Of a stretch of DNA of 64,000 nucleotides, positions 24,638-36,454 are shown in pieces. This DNA is from Haemonchus contortus (lineage: Eukaryota; Nematoda; Chromadorea; Rhabditida; Trichostrongylidae). Position 1 is the stretch's first letter, and every line of letters begins with the position of its first letter. The notes under the pieces are model-generated. The model saw only the letters and a program-made list of their open reading frames with translations. It ran no database searches and was not told the origin of the DNA. The stretch covers positions 31,987,968 to 32,051,967 of the forward strand of contig LS997563.1 in the NCBI GenBank assembly GCA_000469685.2, in the 5' to 3' direction. The translations under genes and the position numbers were made by a program.

Positions 24638-25286
24638 TCAGCCAACAATGGACCGGAGAGCATTGCCGAGAAGCCCACCGAGTCCTTGTTGCCCAAATCC
24701 ACCACTCATTTGGTTACCAAACATTTGATTTGATGATCCAAAGCCTCCTTGCTGGCCATACATCTGACTACCATAGCTTTGTCCACTATACATCTGACCA
24801 CCATATCCCTGTCTTCCGTACATCTGCCCACCATATCCTTGGTTTCCATACATCTGACCTCCATATCCTTGGTTTCCATACATCTGTCCACCATATCCTT
24901 GGTTTCCATACATCTGGCGTCCGAATCCCTGTCTTCCATACATTTGACGACCATATCCTTGCCTTCCATACGCTTGCCTACCGTATCCCTGCCTTCCATA
25001 CATTTGCCTACCGTATCCCTGTCTTCCATATGTTTGACCACCATACCCTTGTCTTCCATACATTTGACCACCGTATCCTTGTCTTCCGTACATTTGACCA
25101 CCGTATCCTTGTCTTCCATACATTTGTCCACCGTATCCCTGTCTTCCATACATCTGACCTCCGTAACCTTGTCTTCCGTACATTTGAGCTCCGTAGCCTC
25201 CTTGTCTTCCATACATCTGTCCACCATAATTGCCCATTGCTTGTCCTCCGTACATGGATCCAAAGCCTTGTCGCTTCGTTCGCGAA
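24638..25286 (-). CDS. Gly/Tyr/Met/Gln decapeptide-repeat protein, 3' exon
   Basis: This frame is open from an upstream acceptor to a TGA at 24638-24640 and is probably the large last exon of a host gene. It encodes roughly eighteen copies of a ten-residue unit close to [10 protein letters not shown], with variants GYGRQ, YGNQ and QTYG, and no cysteine. A short non-repeat C-terminus follows ([15 protein letters not shown]). The exon most likely starts at the TTTTCTAG acceptor before 25286, which puts a basic RTKRQGFG at its start, a possible proprotein-convertase site. The hydrophobic signal exon one would expect was not found in the 450 bp upstream. Repeat proteins of this composition in helminths include cuticle, eggshell and secreted antimicrobial-type peptides; which applies here cannot be told. 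The open frames on the opposite strand are shadows of the repeat. Confidence 0.75.
24770..25240 (-). repeat. 30-bp coding minisatellite
   Basis: Tandem 30-bp units, reading CCATACATTTGACCACCGTA then TCCTTGTCTT on the plus strand, encode the decapeptide repeats. Third-position differences between units show that the array is not freshly amplified. Confidence 0.8.
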
Positions 25287-25289
25287 CTA

Positions 25290-25810
25290 GAAAAGCCATT
25301 GCTTATAGGAATACATAAATATGCAAAAGATACGCGTAAATTAATTGTTGTTTCCAACCTAACACGGATTACTTCCGTTACCATCTTACTATCATACTGT
25401 CTAACTTGGATGTTCTGTATAAAGATGTGTATTCCCTAGGGACGTGTGTTCCCTGTCCCTGTGCGTAATTTGAAGTGTCTGTTCAGCAATATGGTTCTTA
25501 ATGGACATTACTTTTCCTCATCGTTCATAAGAAGTTTTGACCGAAAACTGCTTTAAGGGAGAACATGCATTAATCTGTCGGCCGAAAAAAACCTTGACGT
25601 AAATCGATCCAACGTCAGAGTTTCCCATCGATATTTCATTTAGATAAACACGTTATGCCTCTTCAGTGTCCCATCTAATTATCATAAAAATTATGCTACA
25701 CTTTGAACATTGTTTCCGGCTGCTTTGAACTTATCATACTACACCCTCATCGCCCATCACTATCGCTTCCCATGGAATATACCGTGAAAACACGTACACA
25801 ATAGCCCTTT
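25290..25810. other. Upstream flank of the repeat-protein gene
   Basis: Expected to hold the 5' exon or exons and promoter of the minus-strand gene, but no start codon followed by a signal-like hydrophobic stretch and a donor site could be identified. Confidence 0.35.
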
Positions 25811-26064
25811 ATATTGGCGATCCCGGAGGTAGATCCCTATTTCTATCCATTTCACAACTTCTGCCTCCTCTGGAATGGCGTGTGCGAACCAAAGGAGGAA
25901 GAAGAGGAGCCAGTGCTCTTACCAAGTGAACTGCTTCGGCGACGGATCCCTATTGTCTGGTTCGATACGATTAGTGAATGGTATTTCCGTGGAATCGATA
26001 CCGAACTTGTACTTCACCTCACGTCACTCTTAACGACTAATTTAAATAATCTCTCGGAAGGAGC

Positions 26065-26130
26065 GAAGATGGTGTAGTGCTAAAAGGTGCTTATTCACAT
26101 GCATACTCGGGCGAATTGATCAAGCCGAGA
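26065..26130 (+). repeat. Degenerate SINE head
   Basis: GATGGTGTAGTGCTAAAAGG followed by a TGCTTATTCACATGCATACT-like stretch is collinear with the A-box half of the 15150 SINE. The B-box region (GGGCGAATTGATCAAGCC) is decayed. Confidence 0.5.
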
Positions 26131-26149
26131 GGTTTTTGCTTTATCTGTT

Positions 26150-27920
26150 CAACACACCCCCACTCGAGATAGGCAGCAGCCGTAGCCATTCAAACTTTCC
26201 AGGAAATCAAGGGCAAGAATGGTGCGAAGGATTCAGTGGTGGAAGCTCCACGCAGCCGAAGAACAAAAGAACATTCAATGGAGCATACCGGAAAGTGGTC
26301 TCTCAGACCCCATTATGCCGACTCAGCAGACCTGGAGCAATGCTGTATAGTCATCTACGGTGTGTGACGAAAACGGTGAAGGAGATTAGGTCCAGCGGGT
26401 AGTGAGACAGGTGAAAGCCGCCTACAGGCGCTGGAAAAGATGCGAGACTTGGAAGACCTATGCCTCGGAAGTTCCAAGAGACACGTCAAGGCTGCCGTAG
26501 TGAAGGCAAAGATCACGAAGCGAACCCAATGTACGCGAAGCTCGATAGTCGAGAAGTAGAGACAATTGTCTACCGGGTTGTCAAAGCGTGCTACCGGGCT
26601 CTCACGGCCGCCTCCATTGCACGCTGGGCAAAGACTGAGGTTGGGAAGGCAACTAGCTTGATGGGGTAACAATCGAAGCGTAGTAACCGTTCGGAGGACT
26701 TCGCTCGGCTGGCTTCGGTTTAGGTTGTTCACTTGACTCTTGAATGTTGTAACATTGTGACGACTAAGGGAAGAATCCTAGATGCCCGTAAGAGTACTAC
26801 AGTTCCCATTTCTGAGCAGAGAGGAGTTTTGGTGGAGTCTGCCGACTACCGGATGATTGGGTGGATGGGTCATAAGTCGAAGCTTCGCGAGTGGTTAGTC
26901 GACTCTAAAGACTTGAAGGGAAATTTGTTCCGAATCCACAGGAACAGTTGGGCTTTGTGCTAGAAAAGTGTACAACAGATAGTACCTTTATAGGGGGCAG
27001 GGGGCGGGGAATGGGGTAAGTCATGCAGAAGAAACGATATAATGTAGACCCTGCTACCTAACCTTCCTCGATATAGAGGCTTTTGACTGTCCCCCTACAA
27101 AGCCTATGATGGAGTCCCCAACAAGTGACGTTCCGGAGCGCAGTATCTCTCTGTTGAAGGGAACGTAGGATTGGCCTAAGAATATCATACGTATCGCATC
27201 GGCTCAACAGAACCAAAAGAAGTTGGACACAACAAGGATTAGATTCGCCTCGTTCCCCTTCCTATTACATGAGTGTCACCTCAAAAGCGGCCCTGGATGA
27301 ACCACTAAAGACCATCCTCTCCGCTGGTTACATTGCTCTGACACCGGAAAGCCTGGCAAAACTCCATGACAAGCAGCAGAATTCGCAGAACTTATTGACG
27401 GGAAATGCGCTCCTACAAAATGCTAAAAAGATCAAGTTCTCCCTTGGGCGACTGCGCAGTAGATGCAGTGGGGAAACCACCCCACTGCGTCTACTGCGGA
27501 AGGCACGACATGCGCTTTTGGGGGAATGACCTAGCAGCTGAACATGGTTCTGAAGGCTCAGTAACGCGGCATGGGTGAAATGGAGGGAGTACACTGGTAT
27601 CCTGAATGACCGACGGGCTCCACTGCGCCCAAGAAACCATGCACCAGAACAAAGATGTCTGCGCGGTTGTAAGCAGCCACTGTTCAGTTGAAGATGAGTG
27701 CGCAGAGTGTGGATGGTGCTAGCGGTTCTGAAAACGCCCTCGGATCATTCTATCCGAAGACATCGGGCTTCGGCGCTAAAGGGAACCGATTACGGGAGGT
27801 TCAAAGAATACTTACTGTAAATGAAGTAGCGGCAGAAGCTGTTGTAAATAGAGGGACGGGAAGACGGATGACAAGAGCAGCGGATCCCGCGAAGACGCTG
27901 AATTAGTGCAAGGAAGAAGA
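26150..27920 (+). pseudogene. Decayed non-LTR retrotransposon (LINE)
   Basis: Scattered LINE polyprotein motifs appear on the plus strand. VKAAYRRWKRCETWKTYASE (26411-26470) and MYAKLDSREVETIVYRVVKA (about 26529-26590) belong to the linker between endonuclease and reverse transcriptase. A C-terminal piece (VKWREYTGILNDRRAP) is near 27575-27625, and RRADPAKTLN is at about 27880-27905. The reverse-transcriptase core is not recognisable, and stops and frameshifts are frequent. The motifs differ from the RTE copies elsewhere in this window, so it is a second LINE lineage; its clade is not assigned. Confidence 0.6.
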
Positions 27921-27929
27921 ACAAACTGT

Positions 27930-29075
27930 AGCATCGAGGCTTAACGGCCACTATATTGAATCAGTGGCTCAGCTCAGTTATCATGAGCATCTTTATTTAA
28001 CCACGTAGCGGATGTTTTTCTGTACGTTACAGGACTTTCCAAATGAGAAACGTGGAGATAAGCGTCCTCATGGTGGAATGAGTTCAAATAACAGGCTAAC
28101 CCCAAGCACTACAGCGATTATTGCCATTCACTTTATTATACTGACCTGGCATCACTGAGATCCTGAGCAGCAAGCAATAGCAGTAATATGAGGATCATTC
28201 TGTAGTACTAGAAGAGGAGCTGTAGTTCTTCGATGACAATTATTTTGAACTGCAACGTTCTAGTTCCTAGTAACCTCGACCGCCCACTCGAATTACTCGG
28301 CAAGGCCGAACAATATGGTTACACAATGGCAATGGCGAACACTCTCAAAATGATTCGATCTAAGGTCGGGATCCATTACGCTGTGAACGGCCAGCAGAAA
28401 CAACTCTTTCGAAACGACATGAAGTGAACAAATCTACGACGCTCTACCTGGACGAAATTACAGCCTTTGTTTGGAAATCCCTGATCGTGGAAATAAAATA
28501 CTAGGTTGCGCTGAAGGCGATTAGGATTTTTGAAAAACTCAAAAAAATTTCTCATAGTGGGCGAACCTAAACCAACAATGTTTTCTTTTCGTCAATTCGC
28601 TCGACTATCTTTGCCATCTTTCGGGTCGTTCCACAACATCTTGCTTCAGAGTGATTAATCTATAAACTTGGAAATCTACAAACCAATTGTGTCCCAATGA
28701 TTAGCCTGATCATTAAAGAGCGGTGAAATGGTCCAAACTGTGGCTATTGCCCCTAGCTCCGCAGAAAATACAATACAAACCATGATAGTTCAAAATATCA
28801 CAAAATAAGGCGATTTTCTGATTTCGTGATTTTTTGAACAATCATGGTGGGTACTGTAGCGCCTTTAAAAAACAGCTACAGCGATTCTTGGCACTCCTCT
28901 AGATGAAGTTCACATGAAGAATTCAACTGAACAGTGCTCAATAAAACTATTGTTTTACTTCGGATAGGATAATATTGTATTGGATGGTTTGATGCAGTGC
29001 GAAAGTTTTGCAATCCGAATTGTAGTATGCGGTTGCGCACATGCGTTCCAACCCAGCTCTAACGATCTTCGTTGG
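27930..29075. other. No gene recognised
   Basis: Only short frames, including a 64-codon frame at 28233-28427 of unknown meaning. The inverted repeat at 28780-28847 is listed separately. Confidence 0.45.
28780..28847. repeat. 27-bp inverted repeat (hairpin)
   Basis: The arms are 28780-28806 and 28821-28847. Left starts CCATGATAGTTCAAAATATC and right is its reverse complement with three mismatches, separated by 14 bp. It may be a very small MITE or a remnant of one. Confidence 0.6.
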
Positions 29076-29079
29076 ATAC

Positions 29080-29760
29080 TGGCCAGAATTAAGCTGAGAA
29101 GGAAAGGGGCTGAAAGCCTTCTATAAGAACCTGGAGCTGTTCAACAGAGAAAACTCTCCTTCTCCGAGGTCAGCGTCAATGACTTCAACCTCAATATTGG
29201 GAGGGCGGATGGTGGTCGAAGAGCTTCAAATTGGCATGAAACGAAGTGAACAAGGTGAAGGACTAATTGAGCTTATCACATCGACCCACACTCTCCGTGA
29301 AACTCGGATTTTCAGTCAGCCCTTTAATTGTGTTTGACTTGAGAATCACCTGGTAGACAGCTCCATCATGAAATAAACCACCATCTATCATCTCTAATCG
29401 AAATTCTCGCCTGACGTTGAATTTCCAAACGCGATCGAACCGTGGTCTCACTCGCACTTGATTTCGTTTTCTAGTGGAGAGGAAGTTGTGTAGGCTGTAC
29501 GGGACTTCAAATTGACACTAATTTGGATTGAGAATTTCTTGTAAGTTATGGGGAGATACCGTTGACGAGAGCATCGATAAATAATGCAAATAAGAATACA
29601 ACCGTCTTATCGAACATGTTCATGATTGTGCCACGAAAACATAGAGGTCATTGTCTATTAGCTGTCGACTCTTTTGAAGGACAAGTTGGTGGTGTTCCAA
29701 AGTAGTACCTCTCTCATATTAAATCATTTGGTATTAGCCCTTCCGTGATTAACAACCACT
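29080..29760 (+). pseudogene. Decayed RTE endonuclease fragment
   Basis: Collinear RTE endonuclease remnants include a FYKNLELFNREN-like start, LQIGMKRSEQGEGLIELITS (29223-29282), and a GRQLHHEINHHLSS-like segment near 29345-29395 corresponding to the family pattern GxYxNEIDHI. All three frames contribute and stops are frequent. Confidence 0.65.
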
Positions 29761-29769
29761 TATATTCCA

Positions 29770-30545
29770 ATAAAAACTTTCAGGCATCATAGGTCTTTCT
29801 ACCTCACATTCTACATAACCGGTCTGTCGAAAGGCTGACTTCTTACTTCTACTCTTTTCTACTCGTGCAATTGGCTTGCCTGAAATTTGGACGTGCCTAG
29901 TTTGAAAATCGTGTATGGTTCCCGAAGGAAGTATGGCCTAAAGGTAGAGAGCAATTTTGACAAATAACACAGAAAGAGAGTTTACTGCGACGAAATAATA
30001 TGAGTCAATATTGATCAGTACAGCAAATAGATTTGTTGAAATTATGAACGACCAGTGGTAACCCTTCGTGCTAAATGTCTGCTGCTTTTTTTCCTATGAA
30101 AACATTCGGCTATGCCAAATTCGAGCTCATTCAGGAGCGTGAAGAGAAGGCTGAAACTCATGTATTATCCTGCTTGCTCGAATGAAACAGAGTCATTGTT
30201 GATTAAAAAGATAAACCCTCTAATGAGACGTCATTTGTGACTAAGTATGAGGGACCTAAGCAAGAGCAAACGGTGCCAGGGGACAACCATTTCTGGAGAA
30301 CATTATTTCATCAATATTATTCTGCGGCAGTGCTCCAAAGAGTGAATTTGTTTCATGCGGAATATCGGGAAATTCTCAGAGCATTTCATGAGCGTTGATG
30401 CTCAAGGAATTATTCCTGAATGCTCAAGACTTCTGTGATATTATTTTCACTCACCCCGACCTTAGGTCACATGTGATCCCTGTTTTTTGCAATAAACTAC
30501 TTTTCGGACAGCAATGAATGGACAAATTAACATAGCAGCAAAAGT
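29770..30545. other. No gene recognised
   Basis: Downstream flank of the PAN-like gene on the minus strand. Short frames only. Confidence 0.45.
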
Positions 30546-30547
30546 AC

Positions 30548-30553
30548 TTTATT
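30548..30553 (-). terminator. Poly(A) signal AATAAA
   Basis: AATAAA on the minus strand, 57 bp after the stop codon of the PAN-like gene. This is a normal distance for a nematode 3' UTR. Confidence 0.6.
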
Positions 30554-30609
30554 CAGCATATGACAGTAGAAGAAGCAAGCAAGAATACCCTTAATAGTGG
30601 ATAAGAATG

Positions 30610-31798
30610 CTATCCGACGGCTGGGAACACGATCTCTGCCAATGGGCAGCTATCGTTAGTTGCACCTCTATCCAAATTGTACCATTCTACACCGACAACA
30701 TCGTAGGAATAGACTCCTTCTTCCGATGCTTTGTAGAAGTAGCATTCATACTGAAAACTGTGATTTAGAATTGACATAAGAAAACTCCAATATTCAAAGC
30801 GATAGCTAGTTCAACCTTGCTGTTCCTAAGACTGTCGTTACAGGTTACAGACAATTTACTACAAAGCAACGTCACGAAAAATAGTACTAGTAACTGAGGT
30901 GATCGTCTCGGCACCAGAAGGAAATCATCAGAATAACAAAGAAATTGCTATCTTCATTAGCAATCGGTACAATGGCATCGTTCCAAAACTATGCTGTGAA
31001 CGAGTTTACACTATCAGTCACTGCGTTTTGCTGGATCCAGAGGAATTTTAGAATTATGTTCTACTTTCGGATACAGCTATATGAAAGACTTTTCTCGTGC
31101 GATCCGAACGGAAATCGGGATGAGGTGGGGGTGGGAGGCGGTTTCAAGACCTGTCATAATAACCTTTTTCATAAACCATCACTCTTTCCATACAAATTTT
31201 GGGGTTGAGACATGTTTGCTCTTAACCTTTTATTACGAGGCTTTGGAGCGAAATGTGAACGTTTCCCTCCTTCCAGCTTTGTGAACAGCCCCATTGTTCA
31301 AATCATTCTGTTGGCAACTAAATGATTGCGTATAAGGGAAACATAATGAGCGTTTTTCACAGAGAAGAGAGACACATATTTATCAGCTCGACCTGTTGGC
31401 CATAAACAGCTCTGTCGACCGGAATAAAAATACGAAACATTCCGACAAAAAGGTAGCTGTCCTTAAAGATAACTGTTGGGAGTTCTTAGGAAATACGCAG
31501 TTGTTCGCCATTAGTTGCTAACTTAATACAGTGTTCTCCAAATATGGTGCTGATTAGCAACGCGCTCATTAACATACAATCTAAATCATCTCCTCTCTGC
31601 ACAAAAACGGAAATTTGTCACCTCTCCTGCCCTTTTCGCGATGCCAATTTGAATGCACTCCGGAAACTCTTCAAGACACATCTTCAGACAAATGCCAGTG
31701 CTATTTAGAATCTTCATCTTTATAAGAGACATATACGACATATATGGCCCATTATGAAGAGGAGCTAATGTGTAGGTGCAGGAAAGCATCTGATCCAC
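30610..31798 (-). CDS. PAN/Apple-like cysteine protein, 3' exons
   Basis: Two splice-bounded exons join in frame. The internal exon 31622-31798 (59 codons) follows the acceptor CATTTTCAG and ends GAG|GTGACA. The terminal exon 30610-30750 (47 codons) follows AGTTTTCAG and ends in TAG. Both junctions are phase 0, giving 105 residues with the pattern CLKMCLEEFPECIQI, then ECYFYKA and NDSCP. This spacing resembles a PAN/Apple domain, a disulfide-bonded binding module common in secreted nematode proteins. The intron between them is 871 bp. The 5' exons are not resolved: a candidate small exon near 32000 (KGQIYICSRA, then GT) joins in phase, and hydrophobic sequence lies just upstream. The family call rests on cysteine spacing alone; another small secreted cysteine-rich protein is possible. 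Confidence 0.6.
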
Positions 31799-31799
31799 C

Positions 31800-32435
31800 T
31801 GAAAATGAACTGTATCCGTAGTATTTTTATAGTGTTTTGTGGCGTCCGAAGTCATTTGATTGAATTACGACCCTCGGTTGTGGACGGGGAAGCGATAGTG
31901 GCGTACGGAGATTCTCGGTGCTAATCGAAACCTTGTATCGAAACGGAAAGTATTAAGGAAAAAAGGTTGATTAAATGCTGAATATCGTCCTCCATCGGTT
32001 ACAGCCCTCGAACAGATGTAGATCTGCCCTTTCACTATAACATGAAACATGAAAATGACAAAGATCTGTATGGTAGCCAACAGAGAATAGTACTTACTGA
32101 AAAGTGCTAAAGGGAAGCTGGCACGTAAAGTTATCCGGAACTGCTGTTTCTTCACGGTATGACTGTCTGTTCTTTTTGCGGTGTGGGTGGGGTGCGCCAA
32201 ATTAACTTCCCCTAAAGCCTGCTGGAGCTCAACGTGACAATTTAGTCCCGTTGTGAATCCCATGACCTTCAGTAGCTAGTGAACCGAAGTCATTACGCCT
32301 ACCTTGGGAAAATTCTCCGCGCGTATTATTCGCTCAGTTGTCTTTCCGTGCTTTCGGCTTGGACTTCTTTCTAGGCCTCGCCTGTTATCAGAAGCCAGGT
32401 AATTAATTGTTTACATTACTTATCAATATTAACAT
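31800..32435 (-). other. Possible 5' exons of the PAN-like gene
   Basis: The minus strand contains a long open stretch (31865-32263) with a donor CA|GTAAGT near 32098, an acceptor CATGTTATAG near 32033 and a donor GCT|GTAACC near 32001. These could make one or two leader exons. No start codon plus signal peptide can be fixed. Confidence 0.3.
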
Positions 32436-32439
32436 TATC

Positions 32440-34320
32440 CTGCACTCCCGTTTCATTGATTTCCTCAAGCGAGCACCAGTAACAGCTCTGTATCTGTACA
32501 GATTCGTCCCTGTCGTGAGCCAGAGTAGTCTAGTCGATCGTCCTCGCTCAATGGACACAACACATGGCATTCCCTCCGTTGAGGCCTTTGTAAAGGAGTC
32601 TGACCATGATGCTAGTTGCCGTCCTAGCATTCGCTTGGCATCTCGAGAGATTCACAGAGTAAACGCCGTGGTCCAACAGTCTTCGCAAGTTTGCAAAATG
32701 TGCTTGGTCCGCCTGATCGTCGATTATTTAGGGTGAGGAATAGCATGCCTGATCCTCGTTCGTTGACTGAGCTGGAAACACGGAATTCACTTTTGCTTGA
32801 GCAATTACGAGCCTCATTCTTTCCACAGCGCGGTGAATGACCCTAAATGTGTGCTCATCCTTGCTTTGTAGAGTCCACGTCTCCGAAGCGTATATCAAAT
32901 CAGGAAAGAGCGCATTGTCGAAAAGGCGAACGCAGAGCCGGAGGTTCTTCGACTTTTTTGCTACTCCCTCGGTATTGTTGCTCCCAAAGCGGCGTGCTTC
33001 CTTCTGTTCAGCTCCGGAGCTAGGTCATCATATTGACCTAAGCATTCAAGATATTCGCCCCCTGAGCGTAAAATGAGCATTAGGTACCAATCGCTTTTTT
33101 ATCGTTTCCAACATCACCTTCGTTAGGCTCACGCAAGCCAATCTTCCTGCAGGCATTGTCGAATTAGAGCAGTATTTCTCCGTTTGCTCCCGTTCGTTGT
33201 TGTAAGCACTGTGTCGTCTGCGAAGCGCAGATGATGTAAAAAACGGCTGTCGGACATCACTCTCAAGTCTTCCCATTCCAAACGACTCAAGAGTAGCGCT
33301 GAAAAGGTTGAACGAATTAGTATCGAACGACTAAACTTATCTCTTCACACTGACAACTAATTCCTTATAGGATGGCGAAAGTTCTAGTGGTGAAGTTGCG
33401 GCTGCCCTTCATCTAGCATTCTGCTAGTTATTCTGAGAGCGTTAGATGCTCGATCTGCGTGATGTTTCCAGACAGTTGAATCTGCACAGTTTTGTTGTTT
33501 TTTACGACGCGGGCCTTGAGCATCCCGACAGGTACTGCGTGAGGAGCCTAGCCAGCGTTCTGAGGATAATTGTAGGAGGCTGTTGAGACAATTTTAATTC
33601 ATTCTATCGTGATAAGGCGCCGCACAATTCTTGATCGACGTATGGCATCTCGAATATTGGAAGGGGAAACTGAATGAACGACATATCCGTCCTGCCTAGG
33701 ACTTTAAGTAGGCAGGTAGACGTGGCCGCCGGAGAGGTTCGAGTGAAATTCGAATTCGAAAACAAGCTTCTTCAATGCCCTTCAAAATGCTGTTCCGTCG
33801 ATACCATGAAGGAAAATTATCTTCGTCTTGTGACTGGCAAGCTACGGCGAGCATTGCTGCATTCCACGGCTTTAAGGCTTTGACAAAAAATGTTTCTACT
33901 CCTTCTGACATGTCTTCTTTTATCGCCTCTCTGCACAGCTTTGCAAGTTAGAAATTAGTTGATGACTGCCTGCATCTTTTGCGATTTCACGCTGATCTTC
34001 GCGAGTTTTCGAAGAAAAGCTTCTTTTGGAATTTGCAGGCTCTATATTTTCGTGACAATCAAGCCGATTATATTCTTTTGAATCATTCATCGATGCTGCC
34101 TGACCCATAACTTGCAACGAAATCTCAATCCAAAATCAAATAGTGATCTACACAGCCCTCGCTCCAGTGAAAAATCAAGCGAAGAAGACCATGGTTTCAT
34201 CCCTTTAAAAAGATTTACCGTCAGGAGAAAATTTCGTTTGGAGATTATGTGGTTTATTTCAATAAGAAATTGTCTATAAGGTGACTGTTGAGTCCAACAC
34301 AAATGAAGCGGTAACTGAAA
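32440..34320 (-). pseudogene. Decayed RTE-type non-LTR retrotransposon
   Basis: On the minus strand, RTE polyprotein motifs run in order. The endonuclease C-terminus (IEINHIISKRNFLLT) is near 34220-34260. A linker (LCREAIKEDM-like) is near 33910-33950. The palm block (WEDLRVMSDSRFLHHLRFADD) is near 33210-33285. Then come VPNAHFTL near 33075-33100, IYASETWTL near 32870-32895, and the tail (SRDAKRMLGRQLASWSDSF) near 32580-32640. The catalytic FADD is intact here, unlike in the copy at 7290, but the frame is broken in many places. Confidence 0.75.
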
Positions 34321-34324
34321 ATGA

Positions 34325-35875
34325 GCTGTGAGCCGTCAACATGCTCTTTGGCTTTGGATAGCCACATTAAGTTGAGATCAATAAATGTTCTCTGTTCAGC
34401 GTACTCGCATATAGTGTAAAAACTTCAGTCCTTTTTTCTGGCCCGATGGTGAAATTTTTTACTTTATCTTCGATGCCCAGCTTGCACACGTGCACATCCA
34501 TACTGATCATACATACCTGTATAAGGATGAAGAACACCGCAAATGATGAGATCAGGTTCTGACGGATCAACTTCATCTCTGAATTGACGAGTACACTCGG
34601 AAATCTGAATTTTCAAAGTAGAAGTCTATAAAAGTATCGTTCATGCGAGGGTTCATACCGTAATCTCTGACTCCAATGGGAAGAATATGAAAAATGGTTG
34701 CGGATAGCTCACATTAGGAAACAAGTCATTTGTCAATATGTCATCAATTAGTATTTCAATCCCAGGTTAGACTCTCATTGGGACTTGGCATAGCCTTGGA
34801 TAAGTCTCGTGAGGCTTTTGATACAACCTGTGACCAAGATGACAGAAAAGATCCTTACTCGACTTACTTTCGGCTTCCTCATGAACATGACTTCAATTCG
34901 GCGCATCCCTCCGAATCAGAACGAGCTATCACAAGTAACATGTCTAAGACTGCCATCTTATCCGGAAGGCACGAGAAAACGGACTCTTTGGGTCATTCAG
35001 AGATGGTCGCACTCTCCAACGGCAACCCTCTCAAAGACAGATACGGAGCATAAAAGAAAAAACAGCATGGAAAACCTTAACTGGGACTGGTTCGAAACCT
35101 CAGGTACGATCGAGTTTGCCTGGCGAGGATAAATATATTGGGGAGAAGAGGCGACCCTGTGCGCTAGGGTCAAAGAACACCCGTAGAACTTGAATCGGGC
35201 AAGGGTGTGAGAAAGTGCTCCTGGGTGCTCACGTATCCAGTCCCATGGAGATGCGGTGTTCGAGATTACAGTTTAAGTTCTGGTGTGAAAACGCCTCACT
35301 TCGGCGCAAAACAGCAAAACACACCTGAAGCAGTTTTATCAGAGCCAGGACCCCAAAAATGATTAGGAAGGACAAGTGTCTAGCCATAGCTAGCAAACTC
35401 GCGCCTTTTTCCGACCTCTGCGGTTTTGTTTGCTCCGGTGTCGCGGCAACACGGAGAGAGCATAACATCTAAAGCCACTCCAAGTTCCCGTAAGTCAGTT
35501 AGGCGGAGATCGAATACAAAACCGGTCGTCTCTTCAGTGGGTGAAAGGTATTCGTGATTGTCGTGCACAATTAGAAACACTGAGTCTAGGGATCTTTTTT
35601 TCGAAGTATTGTTTGTTAATGAGGGATGGATAACAATTGTCTTTGGCTCTCAGACTCTGAAGAAGGCGATCAAGCCGAAGCGTAGGTCGGATAAGATAAG
35701 AGCTTGTTTATCATCTTGTTCGCAGGTTTTATCAGAAGTCTCTACCAGACGTTGAGTAGGATTAGTTTACTTATTTATCCACCAGTCGGTTCGCCTAGGG
35801 CTAACGATGAGCTTCTCTATTTCTTTGACAGAGTTGTAGTTATCGACTAACCTTTACCCCTTCTCTGAAACAAAT
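34325..35875. other. No gene recognised
   Basis: Two overlapping 107-codon frames at 34730-35132 have no recognised domain. Nothing else is supported. Confidence 0.4.
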
Positions 35876-35879
35876 TATA

Positions 35880-36450
35880 CAGGGGTGCCCAAAAAAAAGA
35901 GACACTTTCACTGCTCGGCTTGTACCACCAATGTAATCAAACTTTATCAAAATCTGACTTGATATTACCACCCGCAAAATCAAGAACACATTGTACTCGG
36001 TCACGTTATTCTTCAATGGCCTTCCGCACGGACGAAATCGAAAGTTTTTGCCACGCAAATTTGATGTCGTCTGAAGTCGGCGATATCGGGTCGTCTCCCA
36101 CGACGTCGCAGACCATTGTGGAGTTATCAGGGCTACAGGGAGTCAGCGGTCTTCCAGATCCTAAGCGACGGTGCCCGGGAATCTGTCCGTGAGAGACTCG
36201 ACTGAGAAAGTTGCGTATCTGATTGTTGCCGACCCATATCCCATAAGTCGCCTTGAGCGCGTCCGCAATGGGAGACGGCTTTATATTTTGATGCCGATAT
36301 AGGAACCACACGAGTTCCTGCTACCTTTCATCAAGCAACATTCTTAGTACAATTTACCCAATCACATTCTTCAGCTGCTTCAATCGTTGCGACATATTCC
36401 GCCCTGGATTAGGCCCCATGCATAGTGTCTCTTTTTTTTGGGCACCCCTG
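35880..36450 (-). mobile_element. Tc1/mariner-type deletion derivative
   Basis: A 571-bp element with near-perfect 27-bp inverted repeats: left end CAGGGGTGCCCAAAAAAAAG and the right end its reverse complement. It is flanked by TA at 35878-35879 and 36451-36452. The minus strand keeps about 100 codons of a transposase N-terminus with a helix-turn-helix-like stretch (IADALKATYGIWVGNNQIRN, then GRPLTPCSPDNST). The catalytic part is gone. The termini differ from those of the 2606 element, so it is a different family. Confidence 0.8.
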
Positions 36451-36454
36451 TAGT

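Noticed and set aside
24730..25318. Long plus-strand frames of 186-189 codons opposite the repeat-protein gene
   Set aside because: They are mirror frames of a 30-bp coding repeat, which stays open in several frames by periodicity.
25811..26077. Open frame with a Glu-rich stretch just before the decayed LINE
   Set aside because: It lacks an ATG, matches no family I know and runs into a SINE head.
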